A stretch of 64,000 bases of DNA from Gammaproteobacteria bacterium (lineage in GTDB: Bacteria; Pseudomonadota; Gammaproteobacteria; DRLM01). The stretch lies in assembly GCA_023266095.1 (NCBI GenBank), contig JAHFRV010000008.1:21839-85838 (forward strand). Reading direction: 5' to 3'. The position numbers were made by a program, and so were the translations under genes. Positions 7,999 to 17,338 of the stretch are shown one piece after another (the first letter of the stretch is position 1; each line of letters opens with the position of its first letter). The notes under the pieces were generated by a model, which saw only the letters and a program-made list of their open reading frames with translations, had not been told where the DNA came from and did no database searches.

Positions 7999-8607
7999 TC
8001 AATGCTGAGATTGTGGAGCCGCCGCCGTCAGCGTACGCCACACTTCAACATCGAGCACGGCGCATTTGGAATCATTCAACATGCCCGCCAGCCAAGGGCG
8101 GTGGTGACGCTCACGCCGCCACTGAATCTGGTCACCGGTGACCCGCACCAGCTGATCCAGATCATCACAGGCCAAAGCAAGCGCGCCCATGCTAAGTAAT
8201 ATCAAAAAGCCATAAGGACGGGGATCCGAATGTGCGGCATGGCCTTCAGGAAATACCTGCCGCCGCATGTCAACGATGGGAAGCGCCGGCCGGTGGCCGG
8301 CTGCCGCCAGCCGCACGGGCCGGCCATTTTCATAATCCACACCCCGCGCGGGAAACGGAATCACCGTCTTCACCTGGGCCGTGTCGAGAGCGAATTTAAG
8401 TCCGCCGACTTGAAAACTCATGAAATTCAGCGGTTGGCTAGCCACCGCGGCCTTAGGCGTGATGAAGTTCTCCGGAACCGCCGCTCCACCTCTGGCAGGG
8501 TCGGACGGTGCCACGGCCGACACGCACTGTACCTCGGGGATATCCGTGGCCAGCAAGGCGCCGATATATGCTTCTACAGCGCTATTTTGCTCATCGAGTT
8601 TATTCAT
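7999..8607 (-). CDS. parP: CheW-like protein, probable ParP homologue (array positioning)
   Basis: 202 residues: a non-conserved N-terminal part (about 1-75) and a C-terminal CheW-like domain (about 78-195; NFMSFQVGGLKFALDTAQVKTV, then RPALPIVDMRR and LALACDDLDQLVRVTGDQI). Gene order parC-parP-cheW downstream of cheA matches the vibrio and pseudomonad loci in which ParP couples the ParA-like ParC to CheA at the cell pole. The gene overlaps the parC stop by eight bases, suggesting coupled translation. The alternative is a second scaffold CheW. The symbol follows the chemotaxis usage. Confidence 0.8.
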   Translation of the reverse strand: MNKLDEQNSAVEAYIGALLATDIPEVQCVSAVAPSDPARGGAAVPENFITPKAAVASQPLNFMSFQVGGLKFALDTAQVKTVIPFPARGVDYENGRPVRLAAAGHRPALPIVDMRRQVFPEGHAAHSDPRPYGFLILLSMGALALACDDLDQLVRVTGDQIQWRRERHHRPWLAGMLNDSKCAVLDVEVWRTLTAAAPQSQH

Positions 8608-9403
8608 ATGCTTTGCTCTCCTTGCTGACTTGATAGGGGTTTAGGCCAGTCATATCTAACAGTGTGTCGACCAAACTCTCATAGGCCAATGCGCCGCGCG
8701 CGCTGGGCTGCAAGAGCGGGAGAGGAATGCCCGCTTTGCTGGCATCACGAAACTGGGTGTCCACCGGTATGATCAACTCCCATAAATGCGCGCTGTGTTT
8801 TTCCTGCAGATAACTCAGCGCGTCACGACTGGCCTTAGTCCGCCTGTCGAACAGGGTCGGCACGATCATGAAGGGGATGGGCGTAACGCGCGCCTTATTG
8901 ATCATGGACAGCGTCACCAGCATCCGCTCCAAACCTTTGAGGGCCAGGAATTCGGTTTGTACCGGCAGCGCCAGCAGATCGCCGGCGGCCAATGCGTTGA
9001 TCATCAAGATGCCCAAAGTGGGCGGGCAATCGATCAACACATAATCAAAACCATCGCGGACTTTGACCAGTGCCTGGCGCAACACCGTACCTTTACCCAA
9101 TTGCGCGCCCAACTGGCGATCCAGAGTGGCCAAGGCTGCCGCCGATGGCATGAGCCATAAATTGCCGAAGCGAGTTGCACTGATCAACGACCCGGCATGC
9201 AACTCGGCGTCTTGAAACAGGTTATACACCGAGGCTTGGAGGCCACTTTCATCCATGCTGAAATACGTGGTAAGGGAACCGTGGGGATCGAGGTCGATCA
9301 TCAACACGCGCTGGCCACGCTGAGCCAGCGATGCCGCCATCGATACGACCGTGGTCGTCTTGCCCACGCCGCCTTTTTGATTCGCCACTATCCAGGTCTG
9401 CAT
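8600..9403 (-). CDS. parC: ParA/Soj-family ATPase, probable ParC (polar chemotaxis array positioning)
   Basis: 267 residues from the ATG at 9403, which has GAGGG eight bases upstream; the frame is open further but the domain starts here. Deviant Walker A KGGVGKTT at residues 10-17, followed by LMIDLDPHGSLTTYF and VLIDCPPTLGIL. A MinD/ParA ATPase. With no parB or parS nearby and genes for MotCD, CheB and CheA upstream, it is best read as the chemotaxis ParC that recruits ParP and the array to the pole. The name is unrelated to topoisomerase IV. Confidence 0.87.
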   Translation of the reverse strand: MQTWIVANQKGGVGKTTTVVSMAASLAQRGQRVLMIDLDPHGSLTTYFSMDESGLQASVYNLFQDAELHAGSLISATRFGNLWLMPSAAALATLDRQLGAQLGKGTVLRQALVKVRDGFDYVLIDCPPTLGILMINALAAGDLLALPVQTEFLALKGLERMLVTLSMINKARVTPIPFMIVPTLFDRRTKASRDALSYLQEKHSAHLWELIIPVDTQFRDASKAGIPLPLLQPSARGALAYESLVDTLLDMTGLNPYQVSKESKAYE

Positions 9404-9571
9404 TGCTGATCCCTCACTGCAATAGTAATCAGGAGTCGAAAAAAAGTCCTTGCTTTCCCACTCCGACAAAAACTTTTTCACTCTACTCCAGCCTGTCTCG
9501 CCCTCTGTACCAGGGGCGCGAGCCGGAGAGAGAGCATCTTAATAACTATAATAACTGACGCTCAGTAAGCA

Positions 9572-10564
9572 TCAGGGTAAGTGAATAGATTTATCGCGCT
9601 TGCCGGCCGCCTCCACGGCAACCGGTGCCGCCGCAAGCGGTTGCGCGCTATCGATCTTCACCGCCGCGGGCACCGCATCGCGCGCGCTGAAGATGCGCTC
9701 CGCCTGCGCGCTCTCCAAAATAATGATGACCACCCGTCGATTTCTATTACGCCCATCCGCCGAGGCATTATCGGCGACGGGACGGAATTGCCCGAACCCA
9801 ATCGCCGCCATGCGGGTGGGTTCAAGACCTTCGGTACTGAATAAATGCACTACGCTCGCCGCTCGCCCCGCTGAAAGCTCCCAATTGGAAGGGAATGCCA
9901 CCGTGTTGATCGGTACACTGTCGGTAAATCCTTCCACCCGCACCGGATTGGGAAATTCCTTGAGGATATTCGCCAGTTCCTTAAGCACCGGCAATGCGTC
10001 TTGCTGGAGTATCGCGCTACCGCTACTGAATAAGATACTGGTGTTGATCTCCACCTCAACCCACAACGCACCGCGCCTAACGGCGATAAGTTTCTGTTCA
10101 ATGAGCTTCGCCATGGCGCTTTCGATTTTGTCCGATACCCGGGTGACGAACTCCAAGCCGGCGGCCTGGGCAAGATTCTTATCTTGACCGGCCTGATCTT
10201 GATCTCCTTTATTTTGGCCCGCTTCGGTTTTCTTATCATCACGCGCGGCAGCGCCGGTTTCGTTACCGTCAGATGATGACATCTGATCTGGCGAATTACC
10301 GAGTTTGGCTACCACCGGAGAGATCAGTGTAGACTGTTTATGAGCCTTGGTATCGGTGCCGACTTGAATAGGCTCGAGACTTTTGTTCGATGAACGGAAC
10401 GCGGCGATCATGGCGTCCGACAACACCCTGAATTTACCTTCATTCACGGATGACACCGAATACATGACCACGAAGAATGCGAAAAGCAAGGTGATGAAAT
10501 CGGCATACGATATCAGCCACCTTTCATGATTTTCATGTTCTTCATGTTTCTTTTTTCTCGCCAT
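9572..10564 (-). CDS. motD: Flagellar stator protein MotD (MotB family)
   Basis: 330 residues. One membrane helix at about 17-37 contains the proton-carrying Asp22 (WLISYADFITLLFAFFVVMY). A Gln/Lys/Asp-rich linker (about 60-130) follows, then an OmpA-like peptidoglycan-binding domain (about 165-285, with VEGFTDSVPI and SNWELSAGRA). It pairs with MotC upstream in the same order as the pseudomonad motCD set, distinct from motAB. The extended linker and Pro/Ala-rich tail are normal for MotD. Confidence 0.93.
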   Translation of the reverse strand: MARKKKHEEHENHERWLISYADFITLLFAFFVVMYSVSSVNEGKFRVLSDAMIAAFRSSNKSLEPIQVGTDTKAHKQSTLISPVVAKLGNSPDQMSSSDGNETGAAARDDKKTEAGQNKGDQDQAGQDKNLAQAAGLEFVTRVSDKIESAMAKLIEQKLIAVRRGALWVEVEINTSILFSSGSAILQQDALPVLKELANILKEFPNPVRVEGFTDSVPINTVAFPSNWELSAGRAASVVHLFSTEGLEPTRMAAIGFGQFRPVADNASADGRNRNRRVVIIILESAQAERIFSARDAVPAAVKIDSAQPLAAAPVAVEAAGKRDKSIHLP

Positions 10565-10619
10565 GGATGATCCTAAACATAGAGCCGGGAGTTGGCGAGG
10601 GCGGTTTTACAAACCCGTC

Positions 10620-11360
10620 CTATAATATATAACCCTTCAGCTTGGTTTCGATATTGCGGGGATTCTCGCCCTCGGCGATGGCGATGATTCCTTCGATGAC
10701 CATTTCCCTGAACTTGGATTGCTTGTGAATATTACTTTTTAGCTTGCTGGCGATCGGCAGAAAAATGATGTTGGCCAAACCTACGCCATAAATTGTGGCG
10801 ACGAAGGCCACGGCGATACCCGGACCGAGTTTGCTCGGGTCGGCCAGGTTATTCATGACATGAATAAGTCCCATCACCGCGCCGATGATGCCGATGGTTG
10901 GGCAATAGCCGCCCATGCCTTCGTAGACCTTCGCGCATTGGGTATCGGCGTATTCTATGGAATCAAGTTCAACCTCGAGTATGCCGCGGATGGTTTCCGG
11001 TTCACTGCCGTCCACCAACAGTTGCAGACCTTTGCGAGCGAACGGTTCCGGTTCGCTCTCGGTCAAAGGTTCAAGGCCGAGCAAGCCTTCTTTACGGGCG
11101 ATATTGCTCCAGTTGACGATTTTCTCTATGGCTTCGGCCTGCGCCAGTTTCGGCGGGAACACGGCCCACATCACCATCTTCAACGACTTGACGAAAGTCG
11201 GCAATGGAGTCTGCACCATGATCGCACCGATGGTGCCACCCATGACGATGATGAACGCGGTCAGCTGTATAAGGGAGCCGGTATGCCCGCCTTCCATGAG
11301 GTTGCCGCCGATGATCGCCCCCAGCGCCAACACCACACCGACTATGGTAAGCACATCCAT
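10620..11360 (-). CDS. motC: Flagellar stator protein MotC (MotA family)
   Basis: 246 residues with four membrane helices (about 3-20, 30-50, 148-170, 180-205) and a cytoplasmic loop. The loop holds the charged motif NIARKEGLLGLE (about 89-100), which contacts FliG in the family. The conserved proline of the third helix is present in GGYCPTIGIIGAVMGL. Forms a proton channel with MotD. It follows cheB by three bases and is about 55 bases from motD. Confidence 0.94.
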   Translation of the reverse strand: MDVLTIVGVVLALGAIIGGNLMEGGHTGSLIQLTAFIIVMGGTIGAIMVQTPLPTFVKSLKMVMWAVFPPKLAQAEAIEKIVNWSNIARKEGLLGLEPLTESEPEPFARKGLQLLVDGSEPETIRGILEVELDSIEYADTQCAKVYEGMGGYCPTIGIIGAVMGLIHVMNNLADPSKLGPGIAVAFVATIYGVGLANIIFLPIASKLKSNIHKQSKFREMVIEGIIAIAEGENPRNIETKLKGYIL

Positions 11361-11363
11361 TAT

Positions 11364-12422
11364 TTAAGTTCCGTGTGCCAGGGTTGAAACTATCTCCGGC
11401 AGAGACAACACCCTGTCAGCCAAACCGGCTTCTACTACCGCCTGCGGCATGCCATACACGACACAGCTCTCTTCATCCTGCGCCCATACCGATGACCCGT
11501 GCGATTTCAGTGACGCGGCACCGTTTTTTCCATCCGCGCCCATACCGGTCAGTACAATCGCCAGCACACCTTTGCCGATCACGGCGGCGGCCGAATTGAA
11601 ACTCACATCCACTGACGGTTTATATTGTTCAGCGGTTTTACTGTCCCTGATCCTCACCTTGTAACCGGCGCCGGCCGCTTGAAATTCCAATTGTTTACCG
11701 CCGGGCGCGATCAGGACGCCGCCCGGCTGAACGATATCGCCGTCTTTAGCTTCAGCGACCTGGACACGGCATAAGGTGTTTAAACGCGTGGCGAATGGCC
11801 CGGTAAATGCCGAAGGCATATGTTGAATGATCACGATGGGAATCGGAAAATTTTCCGGCAGGATCGACAAAATGTTTTGCAAGGCCGCCGGCCCGCCGGT
11901 GGATGCCCCGATCAATAACAGCCGGCAATTCTTCAATGGATTGCCGGTCAGACCCTGCGCGGAGGACGGCACGGCCTTTGGCGGGGACTTGACCGGCAAG
12001 GCTCTGACGACGGTCCGACCCATGCGCTTACGTCCCAATAGCTTCAAATGACGGCACAGCTCGCGGGCGACTTCGCTTTGGTCGTGAAGGATATCTTCGA
12101 AACGTTTCGCCAGATAATCCAGCGCACCCGCTTCCAAGGCATCGAGTGTCGCCTGGGCGCCCTCCTTGGTCAGGGAAGAGAACATCAAGATAGGGGTGGG
12201 TCGCACCTTCATAATCTCTCTTACCGCCGAAATACCGTCCATGACCGGCATTTCGATATCCATGGTGACTACATCCGGCCTTAGAGTTACCACCTTTTTG
12301 ACGGCCTCCGCACCGTTTTCAGCCATATCGATGACTTGCAGATCCGCATCGGCGGCCAACATATCGGCGACACGATTCCGGTAAAAACGAGAATCATCCA
12401 CCACCAAGACGCGCAGCTGCAT
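11364..12422 (-). CDS. cheB: Chemotaxis methylesterase/glutamine deamidase CheB
   Basis: 352 residues: REC domain (about 1-120; D9/D10, phospho-acceptor D55) and CheB catalytic domain (about 165-350) with the triad S174 (GASTGGP), H201 (IQHMP) and D297 (TGMGADG). Removes methyl groups from receptor glutamates and is activated by CheA phosphorylation. It is eight bases from cheA. Its partner CheR lies far away at 55051-55896. Confidence 0.96.
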   Translation of the reverse strand: MQLRVLVVDDSRFYRNRVADMLAADADLQVIDMAENGAEAVKKVVTLRPDVVTMDIEMPVMDGISAVREIMKVRPTPILMFSSLTKEGAQATLDALEAGALDYLAKRFEDILHDQSEVARELCRHLKLLGRKRMGRTVVRALPVKSPPKAVPSSAQGLTGNPLKNCRLLLIGASTGGPAALQNILSILPENFPIPIVIIQHMPSAFTGPFATRLNTLCRVQVAEAKDGDIVQPGGVLIAPGGKQLEFQAAGAGYKVRIRDSKTAEQYKPSVDVSFNSAAAVIGKGVLAIVLTGMGADGKNGAASLKSHGSSVWAQDEESCVVYGMPQAVVEAGLADRVLSLPEIVSTLAHGT

Positions 12423-12430
12423 AAAACCGA

Positions 12431-14464
12431 TTACCTCTTACCCGCATTCGCCGCCATCAACCCTGGCATATCTAAAATCAAGGCTATTCTTCCGTCGCCG
12501 GTAATAGTCGCACCCGCCAGGCCCGGAATACCTTGCAGCAAAGCACCCAGCGGTTTAATCACGACCTCCTCTTGCGTCATCAATTGATCGACCACACAGG
12601 CGATTTGACTGGCTCCTAATTTCACAACCACGATGTAACTAGCCGGGTTGCCGCCTTCCTTCCATCGCGTCCTGATCAGCCATCTGCCGAGATGAAACAA
12701 TGGCAGTGGATGCTCCCGTATGATCGCCACCGCCTGGCCTTCCACGACATTGGTCTTTACCGACTCCATCTGGATAATTTCTCTAACGTTTGCCAGCGGG
12801 ATGGCGAATATCTGCGTGCCGAGCATGACCATCAGAGTGGGTACGATAGCCAGGGTCAGAGGCAGCTTGATGGTGATTTCAGTGCCAACCCCCTCTTCCG
12901 ATTCAATCTCCAGACTGCCATTGAGCTGATTGATTCTCGTCTTGACCACATCCATGCCGACGCCACGGCCGGACACATCGGATATTTCAGTTTTCGTGGA
13001 AAATCCTGGAAGAAAAATCAGGTTGTAACAATCCCTATCTTCCATGCGCGCTGCGACGTCTTCGTCCAAGAGGCCTTTTTCAACCGCCTTACGCCGCAGC
13101 CGGTCGGCGCTCATGCCTGCGCCGTCATCTTTAATACTGAGCACTATGTGATCGCCTTCCTGCTTGGCGGCCAGAACTATCGTGCCAACCCGATTTTTAC
13201 CGCGGCTTTCCCGTAGCGCGGGTTCCTCAATCCCGTGATCGATGGAATTTCTGACCAAGTGCACCAGCGGATCGGCCAGGGCTTCAACCAGGTTTTTATC
13301 CAAGTCGGTTTCTTCACCGATCAGCTCTAAATTGATCTCTTTTTTCAGCGTGCGGGACAAATCCCGTACCACGCGCGGAAAACGACCGAACACTTTCTTG
13401 ATCGGTTGCATCCTGGTCTTCATGACGGCCGATTGCAAATCTGAGGTGACCATATCGAGATTGTCGACGGCCTGAGCAACTTCTTCATTGTCCACATTCG
13501 CCTTCAAGGTGGCGAGACGGTTGCGGACCAGGACCAGTTCCCCGACCAAATTCATGATGTCATCTAAACGCTTGGTATCGACCCGTACAGTGTGATCGAT
13601 CGGTTGTTGGCCGACCTCCTTGACAGAAGCCTTGGCGGTGACTTGGGCGTTTTCCGGCATAGTTGGGGAATGTTCAACAGCAGCGGTAACAGGTTTTTTA
13701 TCATTACTATTTTCTAGAATGGGTGACGCTGCGCTGGAAGCATGGATTTGCGGGGACGTGAGTTGAGAGTGCACAGCCGGTGCCGGGCGGGTCTCCAACA
13801 ACGCGATCTGCGGACCGATACTCTTACCCTTGCCGTGCAATTGATCGAGCAATGCCTCAAACTCGTCCTCTGATATTTCCTTTTTATCAGCAGCGGAAAT
13901 TGAAACCTGTGCTGTAGCGGGCAACGGGTCATCGGCAGATGGTACGTCCAATAACGCCTGGCCTTTAGGCGTCATTTTATTCAATAATTCATCAAATTCC
14001 CGGTCTATTTCATCGAGGGTCGGTTCCTGGGATTTTATTGCTTCGTTCACGACGGGAACCGACTCGGCGGCACTGTCCGGTTTCGCGAATGCCTCCAACG
14101 TGGCCAGTAAAGCGGCATCGACCGGCTTTGGCTCTTGGCCTGAGCGAACCAGGTTCATCATGTTGTTGAGGATATCCACTACTTTTAGCACAACGTCCAT
14201 CAAGGCCGCGTTTATGGTGCGTTCGCCTTGCCGAAGAGTATTGAAAACGTCTTCCGCACGATGACAGATGTCGACTAGAGCAGTGATGCCTAAAAACCCC
14301 GCGCCACCTTTGACGGTATGGAAACCTCTGAAAACCGAATTCAATAAATTCTTGTCGGTGGGGCAGTGTTCGAGCTCGACTAATTGCTCGCTTAATGACT
14401 CGAGAATCTCCCCCGCCTCAACGAGGAAATCCTGCAGAATTTCATCGTCCATATTGATCGCCAT
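12431..14464 (-). CDS. cheA: Chemotaxis histidine kinase CheA
   Basis: 677 residues: Hpt domain with phosphorylated His49 (FHTVKGGAGFLG), a long low-complexity linker (about 130-300), a dimerisation region (DDIMNLVGELVLVRNRL), an ATP-binding domain (HLVRNSIDHGIE N-box; GRGVGMDVVKT G-box) and a C-terminal CheW-like regulatory domain. All catalytic boxes are intact. A recognisable P2 domain is not obvious in the linker. Start at 14464, ten bases after cheZ ends. Confidence 0.96.
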   Translation of the reverse strand: MAINMDDEILQDFLVEAGEILESLSEQLVELEHCPTDKNLLNSVFRGFHTVKGGAGFLGITALVDICHRAEDVFNTLRQGERTINAALMDVVLKVVDILNNMMNLVRSGQEPKPVDAALLATLEAFAKPDSAAESVPVVNEAIKSQEPTLDEIDREFDELLNKMTPKGQALLDVPSADDPLPATAQVSISAADKKEISEDEFEALLDQLHGKGKSIGPQIALLETRPAPAVHSQLTSPQIHASSAASPILENSNDKKPVTAAVEHSPTMPENAQVTAKASVKEVGQQPIDHTVRVDTKRLDDIMNLVGELVLVRNRLATLKANVDNEEVAQAVDNLDMVTSDLQSAVMKTRMQPIKKVFGRFPRVVRDLSRTLKKEINLELIGEETDLDKNLVEALADPLVHLVRNSIDHGIEEPALRESRGKNRVGTIVLAAKQEGDHIVLSIKDDGAGMSADRLRRKAVEKGLLDEDVAARMEDRDCYNLIFLPGFSTKTEISDVSGRGVGMDVVKTRINQLNGSLEIESEEGVGTEITIKLPLTLAIVPTLMVMLGTQIFAIPLANVREIIQMESVKTNVVEGQAVAIIREHPLPLFHLGRWLIRTRWKEGGNPASYIVVVKLGASQIACVVDQLMTQEEVVIKPLGALLQGIPGLAGATITGDGRIALILDMPGLMAANAGKR

Positions 14465-14474
14465 GGCTATAGCC

Positions 14475-15212
14475 TCAAAATCCTAAGCTGGATAAGAGAT
14501 CATCTACATCGTCTTGTCCGTTCATCCGTCCATCGTCATTGACACCAGCAATACGCGGTCCGGTATTTTGTTGTTCTTTTATCAGCCGTTTTCTGTCCAC
14601 GGCGACTTTCTCACCGGTAATCTTGATCAAATTAACCAGATTGGCTTCGACATCAGCCACCAGTTCGATAACCTGTTTAAGAACCTGTCCCGTCAAATCC
14701 TGGTAGTCCTGCGCCATCAGCATCTCATTGAGACTTCTATGGAGACGGTCTGAGTCGTCGGTAGCGGCGCCGAGAAATACTTCTATTTCCTGGCTCATCA
14801 GCCGAAATTCGGCGACATCCATTTCGCGCCGGGTGAATTTAGTCCATTTTTCTAGCAAAATTATCGATGCTTCATGCAGACCCACCGAGATCGGCACACA
14901 GTGCTCGATGGCATTGATCACCTTTTGCGCAGCCTGTTCGGTGGTCGCTATGACATACTTCAAGCGTTCCTTAGCGTTGGGGATCTCATTTTCGGCAAGA
15001 TCGACTATCCTGCCATCCACCCGGAAAGAGGATAAAGAGTCATGCAGTTGCCGCGTGAGTTTACCGATTTCCTGAAAGAGACTGGCTTCGTGGCCTTTCA
15101 CAAATTCATCCAGAAGATTGAGCGCCTCGACTCCTTCCACTTCGTCCATCATGGCGAGAAGGGATTTCAGTTCTGATTTCTTAGTTGCAACCCGAGTGGC
15201 TATGTCGTGCAT
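14475..15212 (-). CDS. cheZ: CheY-P phosphatase CheZ
   Basis: 245 residues, mainly helical. The catalytic segment AQDYQDLTGQ (about 167-176) preserves the Asp and Gln used to hydrolyse CheY-P (D172 and Q176). The extreme C-terminus DDVDDLLSSLGF is the CheY-binding peptide, nearly identical to the enterobacterial one. Lies between cheY and cheA; 31 bases separate it from cheY. Confidence 0.95.
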   Translation of the reverse strand: MHDIATRVATKKSELKSLLAMMDEVEGVEALNLLDEFVKGHEASLFQEIGKLTRQLHDSLSSFRVDGRIVDLAENEIPNAKERLKYVIATTEQAAQKVINAIEHCVPISVGLHEASIILLEKWTKFTRREMDVAEFRLMSQEIEVFLGAATDDSDRLHRSLNEMLMAQDYQDLTGQVLKQVIELVADVEANLVNLIKITGEKVAVDRKRLIKEQQNTGPRIAGVNDDGRMNGQDDVDDLLSSLGF

Positions 15213-15243
15213 TTAATCCCTTCCTGTAAAGCGCAGCCGCATT

Positions 15244-15636
15244 TCATGCCGATGCGTTGATACGCTCGAATATTTTCTCTATTTTTTCCTTGAGAGTAAC
15301 CGCGGTGAAGGGCTTGACGATATAACCATTCACGCCGGATTGCGCCGCTTCGACTATTTGGTCGCGTTTGGACTCGGCCGTCACCATCAGCACAGGCAGT
15401 GTCGCCAGTTTCGGATCGGCCCTGACTGCTTTCAAAAGGTCGATGCCCTGCATACCGGGCATGTTCCAGTCGGTAATAAGAAAATCGTAATTTCCATTCT
15501 GCAGCATGGGCAGCGCCGTCGTGCCGTCATCGGCCTCCGCAGTATTATTGAAGCCAAGATCTCTAAGCAAATTCTTGATGATTCGCCGCATGGTCGAGAA
15601 ATCATCGACGACCAGTATCTTAATATTTTTGTCCAA
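15244..15636 (-). CDS. cheY: Chemotaxis response regulator CheY
   Basis: 130 residues, a single REC domain with D11/D12, phospho-acceptor D56, T86 and K108. Carries the signal from CheA to FliM. The tail ([11 protein letters not shown]) matches true CheY proteins of flagellar loci. Located directly downstream of fliA, as in Pseudomonas. Confidence 0.96.
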   Translation of the reverse strand: MDKNIKILVVDDFSTMRRIIKNLLRDLGFNNTAEADDGTTALPMLQNGNYDFLITDWNMPGMQGIDLLKAVRADPKLATLPVLMVTAESKRDQIVEAAQSGVNGYIVKPFTAVTLKEKIEKIFERINASA

Positions 15637-15701
15637 GACAGCCTCCTTGGCGCAGAGAGGATCGGTTCCGCTCTTTTTTAAACATAATTAATTTATGACA
15701 A

Positions 15702-16460
15702 TTACTCGCCATCCAATTCCAGCCATCGGCCCAACCGCGCTTGCAAACGGATGAGGGCCTGACTATGGATCTGGCTTACCCGCGATTCACTGACACCTAT
15801 TACGGCACCTATTTCCCGTAGGTTGAGTTCCTCGTCGTAATAAAGTGTCATCACTAGGCGCTCGCGCTCGGGCAGGCTGGCGATCGCATCGGATAAACTC
15901 TTCTTGAACGCATCGTTTTGCACTCGGTCGACGGGGCCGGGCGAGCGGTCCGCCAGTTCCGGTCCTATCGAATCCTCATCGGCACCGAGGTCATCGAAAC
16001 TCATCACCAGATAGCCGCTGGCGTCCTGAAGAATCTGATGATAGTCGTCGAGGCTCAGCCCCAGTTCCGCGGCGACTTCATGATCACGCGCGTCGCGCCG
16101 CTCCCGGTGTTCGATTTGGCGGACGGCATCGGCGAGTTTACGGGCCTTGCGATGCACCGACCTCGGCGCCCAGTCGTTACGCCGGATCTCATCCAGCATG
16201 GCGCCGCGTATACGTATCCCCGCATAGGTTTCAAAACTAGCGCCTTGCCCGGAGTCGTAATTGCGCGATGCTTCAAGCAAACCGATCATGCCGGCTTGTA
16301 TCAAGTCGTCGGCCTGGACGCTGGGCGGCAAGCGGCTCATCAGATGATAGGCGATCCGCTTTACCAGCGGCGCATGCTTAGTGATAATTTCATCCTGTTT
16401 GCGTGTCTTCATACGGGTTTGGCGTTCCTTGCTCGGGGACGACGCTGCGGCACCGGTCAT
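15702..16460 (-). CDS. fliA: Flagellar sigma factor FliA (sigma-28)
   Basis: 252 residues with regions 2 (KRIAYHLMSRLPPSVQADDL; ASFETYAGIRIRGAMLDEIR), 3 and 4 (LNLREIGAVIGVSESRVSQI). Directs late flagellar and chemotaxis genes; in this window sigma-28 matches precede fliC, cheV, flgM and the REC-GGDEF-EAL gene. The start overlaps the fleN stop (ATGA, 16457-16460), so the two are translationally coupled. An in-frame ATG 16 codons in is a possible alternative start. FlgM, its antagonist, is encoded at 57958. Confidence 0.96.
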   Translation of the reverse strand: MTGAAASSPSKERQTRMKTRKQDEIITKHAPLVKRIAYHLMSRLPPSVQADDLIQAGMIGLLEASRNYDSGQGASFETYAGIRIRGAMLDEIRRNDWAPRSVHRKARKLADAVRQIEHRERRDARDHEVAAELGLSLDDYHQILQDASGYLVMSFDDLGADEDSIGPELADRSPGPVDRVQNDAFKKSLSDAIASLPERERLVMTLYYDEELNLREIGAVIGVSESRVSQIHSQALIRLQARLGRWLELDGE

Positions 16461-17338
16461 AGTGATGCCTCCATTTCCTGGTTAGAGTTGATCAGCCGTT
16501 CGATGAAAAACTCCACATGGCCGCCCGCATTTTGCGGCACAGGCCATTTATCGGCCTTCTGCGCTAAAGTTTTAAAGGCTAAGGCGGCCTTGCTGCGCGG
16601 ATAGACTTCCACCACGGCCTTTTGTCTTTGGATCGAGCGTTTAAGGAAGTCGTCGAACGGCACCGCTCCCATGAAATCCAGCTGCACATCCAGAAATTTA
16701 TCAGTTACGTTTAATAGTTTGCAGTACAAGTCTCGGCCCTCCTGTGCGTTTTGAACCATATTGGCGACTATCCGGAATCGATGGACACCGTGGTCACGGT
16801 TCAACACTTTGATCGTCGCGTAGGCGTCGGTGATCGATGCCGGCTCATCGCAAACCACCACCAGAATCTCCTGCGCGGCCTTTGTGAAATTGATGACGCT
16901 GTCGGATATGCCCGCTGCGGTATCGATCAACAATACGTCAATGCGATTGCCCAGCTCGCTGAAAGCACGTATCAGTCCGGCCTGTTCCAAGGAAGACAAG
17001 CCCGCCATACGCTGCATCCCCGATGAACCCGGCACGATCTTGACACCGCTGGGGCCGGTTAAAATGATTTCTTCCAGCGTACGCACCCCGTCCAGCACGT
17101 CGGACAGCGTATGTGAGGCATGTAATCCCAGCAGCACATCGACGTTGGCTAACCCGAAGTCGGCATCGAGTACCAACACCTCTTTACCGGCTTGCGCCAT
17201 GGCGATCGATAGATTGATGGATAAATTGGTTTTCCCGACGCCGCCTTTGCCACTGGTCACCGCGATGACTTGGACCGGCCGTGGACTCACCATGCGGCGT
17301 AGACCTTCTGCCTGATCTAATTTCGGCTTAGTGAGCAT
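16457..17338 (-). CDS. fleN: Flagellar number regulator FleN (FlhG), MinD-like ATPase
   Basis: 293 residues, with a leader and then the deviant Walker A KGGVGKTN at 31-38, VLVLDADFGLANVDVLLG and VLIDTAAGI. Restrains flagellar number and antagonises FleQ in pseudomonads and vibrios. Starts inside the end of flhF (11-base overlap) and overlaps fliA by four bases. Confidence 0.95.
   Translation of the reverse strand: MLTKPKLDQAEGLRRMVSPRPVQVIAVTSGKGGVGKTNLSINLSIAMAQAGKEVLVLDADFGLANVDVLLGLHASHTLSDVLDGVRTLEEIILTGPSGVKIVPGSSGMQRMAGLSSLEQAGLIRAFSELGNRIDVLLIDTAAGISDSVINFTKAAQEILVVVCDEPASITDAYATIKVLNRDHGVHRFRIVANMVQNAQEGRDLYCKLLNVTDKFLDVQLDFMGAVPFDDFLKRSIQRQKAVVEVYPRSKAALAFKTLAQKADKWPVPQNAGGHVEFFIERLINSNQEMEASL

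Noticed and set aside
15918..16604. 228-codon plus-strand open frame
   Set aside because: Antisense to fliA and the end of fleN; composition follows the complementary genes.
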